Shown here one piece after another: positions 61,314-64,000 of a stretch of 64,000 nt of DNA. The notes beneath the pieces were generated by a model. The model was given only the letters and a program-made list of their open reading frames with translations. It did no database searches and was not told the origin of the DNA. Position 1 is the first letter of the stretch. Each line of letters opens with the position of its first letter. The position numbers and the translations under genes are program-made. This stretch comes from Enhydrobacter aerosaccus (GTDB lineage: Bacteria > Pseudomonadota > Alphaproteobacteria > Reyranellales > Reyranellaceae): positions 55,569 to 119,568 of the forward strand of contig CAIKZO010000006.1 of the NCBI GenBank assembly GCA_903832005.1. Reading direction: 5' to 3'.

Positions 61314-62885
61314 TCAACCTTTGCCCGGTTTGGCGAAGGTGAAATCCTCGCGGGCGGACGATTCACCGTTGTAGATGTCGGTGACGGCCGAACCATTGAA
61401 GGCACCGGGCAGGCTGTAGGTGCTGAACGGCAGGATCGGCACGTCGTTCCAGACGATCTCCTGGATCTTGTCGTAGATCGCCTTGCGCTTGGCCGGATCG
61501 GTCTGCACGCGCTGCTCGTCGAACAGCTTGTCGACCTCGGGATTGATGTACTTGCTGTTGTTGACGCCGACGATGTTGAAGATGTTGTTCGAATTGTAGA
61601 AGCGCTCGATGCCGATGTCCGGATCAGGACCGAGCGAGAACGACGCCGTCGTCATGTCGAACTCGTTATTGGTGAAGGCGACCTGGATCCAGGCGCCACG
61701 ATCGAGCGGGCGCGGGATCACCTTGATGCCGACGCCTGCCAGGTTGCGGGTCATGATGTCCGAAATCTTGGCCGCCGGCAGGTCCTGCGCGCCGAACACG
61801 AAGCGCAGTTCGAAGCGCGTGCCGTCGGCCTTCTTCGGGAAGCCTGCCGCATCGAGCAGCTGGTTGGCCTTGGCCGGATCGAGCGCATAGTCGACCAGGT
61901 TCTTGTTGTAGAGCGGCGAGGTCGGCGGCACCGGCCCGACCATATTTTCCGACAAGCCGGGGAACACCGTGTTGCGGATGAAGGCGCGGTCGATCGTATG
62001 GGCGATCGCCTGGCGCACGCGGCGGTCGCTGAACGGCGCATTGCGCATGTTGATATAGGCCTGGTAGCCCGACGTCTGGATCTTGCCAAACCGCAGCTCG
62101 ATGTTCTTGAACTTGCGGATACGCGCCACTTCCGTTGCCGGAATGGCGTTGGCGTAAAGCATGTCGACCTCGCCCTTCTGCAAGGCGGCGATGCGCGACG
62201 ACGGATCGGGCATGATGCGGAACATCAGCTCGTCGAACACCGGCTTGCCGGGCAGGAAGTACTTCTCGTTCTTCTTGTAGAGGATGTGGTCGCCCGAGAC
62301 GTATTCCACGAACTTGTACGGGCCGGTGCCGATCGGCTGACGGTTATGCGGATCGCGCGCGGCGTCTTTGCCCTCCCAGATGTGCTTGGGCAGGATGGCG
62401 CCGGAGAAATTGCTGAGCGAGTAGATCAGCGAGACCTGCGGATGCTTCAGCCGCAGCACGAAGGTGTCGGGATCGGCGACCTCGAACTTGTCGATCGCGT
62501 TCATCGCCCCATGATACGGGTGCAGCTTCGAGTTGACCTGCTCCAGCGAGAACTTCACGTCCTCGGCCGAGAACGGATGGCCGTCGTGCCATTCCACGCC
62601 CTTATGGAGATGGAACGTGTAGGTCATGCCATCGGGTGAGATCTCGTACTTTTCGGCCAGATCGCCGGACATTTCGCCGCCGACCGACATGCGCAGCAGC
62701 GCGCTGTAGCACGGCGCACTGGCCACGAAGCTCGAGATGCCCGAGCTCACGGCCAGGTTGAAGAACGGCGGATCCTCCTCGATGACGCCGATCAGCCGCT
62801 TCGGCTCGGCAGCGCGGGCGACACGGTTGGCGAGAGGAGCAAGAGCGAGGCCAGCGAGCGCCTGGCGGCGGCTGATGAACGGCAT
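61314..62885 (-). CDS. ABC peptide transporter substrate-binding protein (DppA type)
   Basis: 523-residue family 5 binding protein with a twin-arginine-like signal (MPFISRRQALAGLALAPLAN). Landmarks: LRMSVGGEMSGDLAEKYEIS, GVEWHDGHPFSAEDVKFSLE, QPIGTGPYKFVEYV. ATG 62885 overlaps the stop of the truncated monooxygenase gene upstream (TGATG). It is the only peptide-type binding protein near the DppBCDF genes at 53157-56881, so is their likely partner though transcribed separately. Confidence 0.92.
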   Translation of the reverse strand: MPFISRRQALAGLALAPLANRVARAAEPKRLIGVIEEDPPFFNLAVSSGISSFVASAPCYSALLRMSVGGEMSGDLAEKYEISPDGMTYTFHLHKGVEWHDGHPFSAEDVKFSLEQVNSKLHPYHGAMNAIDKFEVADPDTFVLRLKHPQVSLIYSLSNFSGAILPKHIWEGKDAARDPHNRQPIGTGPYKFVEYVSGDHILYKKNEKYFLPGKPVFDELMFRIMPDPSSRIAALQKGEVDMLYANAIPATEVARIRKFKNIELRFGKIQTSGYQAYINMRNAPFSDRRVRQAIAHTIDRAFIRNTVFPGLSENMVGPVPPTSPLYNKNLVDYALDPAKANQLLDAAGFPKKADGTRFELRFVFGAQDLPAAKISDIMTRNLAGVGIKVIPRPLDRGAWIQVAFTNNEFDMTTASFSLGPDPDIGIERFYNSNNIFNIVGVNNSKYINPEVDKLFDEQRVQTDPAKRKAIYDKIQEIVWNDVPILPFSTYSLPGAFNGSAVTDIYNGESSAREDFTFAKPGKG

Positions 62886-63859
62886 CACTCGGCTGCCATG
62901 CTTGAATCGGGGCGCGACTTGTCAGCCCAGGGATTGCGCGGCAACGGCAGCCCCATGCGTTCGCGCAAGGTGGCACCCTCGTACTGCTTGCGGAACAGGC
63001 CGCGGCGCTGCAGTTCCGGGATCACCAGATCGACGAAATCGTTCAGGCTGCGCGGCATCACCGGCGTGTTGATGTTGAAGCCGTCGCACGCCTTCTCGGT
63101 GTACCAGGCCTCGATCTCGTCGCAGACCTGCTTGACCGAGCCCTTCATGGTGACATGGCCCATCGAGGGCAGGATGCGTTCGTAGGTCTGGCGCACCGTG
63201 AGCTTGTCGCGCTTGGCCATGGCGACGATCTCGTTGCGGAAGCTGGCGATGCCCAGCACCTGGTCGCCGAGTTCCGGCATCGGCCCGTCCAGCGGATACT
63301 TCGACATGTCGGTCTCGCAGAGCTTGGAGAGATACGGCACGCCGAGCTCGGGCGAGATCAGCGACTGCAGCTCGTCATAGAATTCATCAGCCTCCTCCGC
63401 AGTGCGCCCGACATAGACCGCGCAGCCCGGCACGATCCGCATCGAATCGGGCGTGCGGCCGTATTTGTCGAGACGGCCCTTCACGTCGGCATAGAACTTC
63501 TTGCCGATGTCGATCGTGTTGCTGACAGCGAAGAGGCAGTCGGCGTGCTTGGCCGCCAGCTCACGGCCGTCTTCCGACTGGCCGGCGGTGAACAGCACCG
63601 GATAGCCCTGCGGCATGCGCGCGACATTGAGCGGGCCCTTGATCTGGAAGTGCTTGCCCTTGTGGTTGAGCGCGCGCACGCGCGTCGGATCGAGGAACTG
63701 GCCGGTCGCCCTGTTCTGGACGAAGGCGTCCTCGGCCCAGCTGTCCCACAAGCCCTTGCAGATCTCGACGAATTCATTGGCGCGCTCGTAGCGCTCGTCC
63801 TTGGCGACGTGGCCGCTGCGGCTGAAGTTGAGCGAATCATCCGGATACGATGTCGTCAC
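62885..63859 (-). pseudogene. NtaA/SnaA/DszA-type flavin monooxygenase, 5' end lost to an IS insertion
   Basis: 324 codons remain from an apparent GTG at 63859. Relatives (nitrilotriacetate and desulfurisation monooxygenase large subunits) are about 440-460 residues long and begin the sequence preserved here (NIVTTSYPDDSLNF) after roughly 120 residues. The missing part is replaced by DNA of an IS3-type element from about 63865. The remaining domain (DERYERANEFVEICKGLW, HFQIKGPLNVARMPQG, LFTAGQSEDGRELAAKHAD) is typical but incomplete, lacking part of the flavin-binding barrel. Confidence 0.85.
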
Positions 63860-63864
63860 GATGT

Positions 63865-64000
63865 TGGTCTGCCCCCCTGAAACGGTACCGATGTGAAAGT
63901 TAGAGTTCCGGTTATTTTGGGCTTTGAAAGGAGCTTTGAATGGCGCGGAAGGACTACACGCCTGAGCAGGCGATCGGGATGCTGCGGGAAGCCGAGGTAC
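63865..64000 (+). mobile_element. Left end of an IS3-family insertion sequence, cut by the window edge
   Basis: From TGGTCTGCCCCC at 63865 the sequence no longer continues the monooxygenase and leads after 75 bases to a transposase OrfA gene. The first bases resemble ends of IS407-type elements, from memory. The right end is beyond the window. Confidence 0.75.
63940..64000 (+). CDS. IS3-family transposase OrfA, N-terminal fragment
   Basis: 20 codons readable: MARKDYTPEQAIGMLREAEV, which is the start of the helix-turn-helix OrfA protein of IS3-family elements. GGAG lies 7 bases before ATG 63940. The gene runs off the window; OrfB would follow by programmed frameshift in such elements. Confidence 0.85.
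   Translation, partial: MARKDYTPEQAIGMLREAEV

Overview
The window is GC-rich DNA (about two thirds G+C in most genes), densely packed with short intergenic gaps and many 1-8 nt gene overlaps. Gene content (NdvA-type exporter, many NMT1/Dpp/MalFG-type ABC importers, LysR and Lrp regulators, RpoN-type promoters) points to a free-living, soil or plant-associated alphaproteobacterium with a broad oligotrophic catabolism. I cannot name the genus. I see no rRNA, tRNA, CRISPR array or prophage.

Layout. 1-3435: the end of a sugar-type ABC importer (binding protein fragment, MalF- and MalG-type permeases) followed by an HpcH/HpaI aldolase. 3466-10340: a nitrogen-scavenging block with formamidase behind a textbook sigma-54 promoter, a TauD-type dioxygenase with ATPase and permease, a divergent NMT1-type binding protein (second sigma-54-like promoter) overlapping a cytosine-deaminase-like amidohydrolase, and a luciferase-like monooxygenase. 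10463-14935: an ABC-F ATPase, a small secreted protein and a second NMT1-type ABC importer. 15004-20308: an NdvA-like exporter, an M20 amidohydrolase, a threonine-dehydratase-like enzyme, an Lrp regulator and divergent phenylalanine hydroxylase. 20415-31169: a purple acid phosphatase, an NDP-forming acyl-CoA synthetase, RidA, a low-GC TonB-like gene broken by a frameshift at an A8 run, an SMP-30 lactonase, two aminotransferases, a DUF559 gene bracketed by inverted palindromic repeats, a P-loop kinase and a beta-carbonic anhydrase. 31203-39913: crotonases, an MFS carrier, a hydratase/amidohydrolase set, DUF4198 behind a Fur-box-like palindrome, a two-barrel outer-membrane protein and DUF2141. 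40269-53063: LysR with divergent EmrAB pump and AhpD-like protein, then assorted hydrolases and oxygenases. 53157-63865: a Dpp-type peptide importer (BCDF, with the binding protein further on) around a kinase and class III PLP enzyme that resemble the hydroxylysine kinase/phospho-lyase pair, with MFS and LysR genes. The window ends in an IS3-family element that has cut off the 5' end of a flavin monooxygenase gene.

How it works together: most units pair an importer with one or two hydrolases, oxygenases or aminotransferases, so the region reads as a series of small uptake-and-degradation modules for organic nitrogen, sugar and peptide compounds, each with local regulation (RpoN, Lrp, LysR, probably Fur). 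The least explained parts are the DUF559/repeat unit, the frameshifted TonB-like gene, the kinase/phospho-lyase cluster and the chemistry of the formamidase block.
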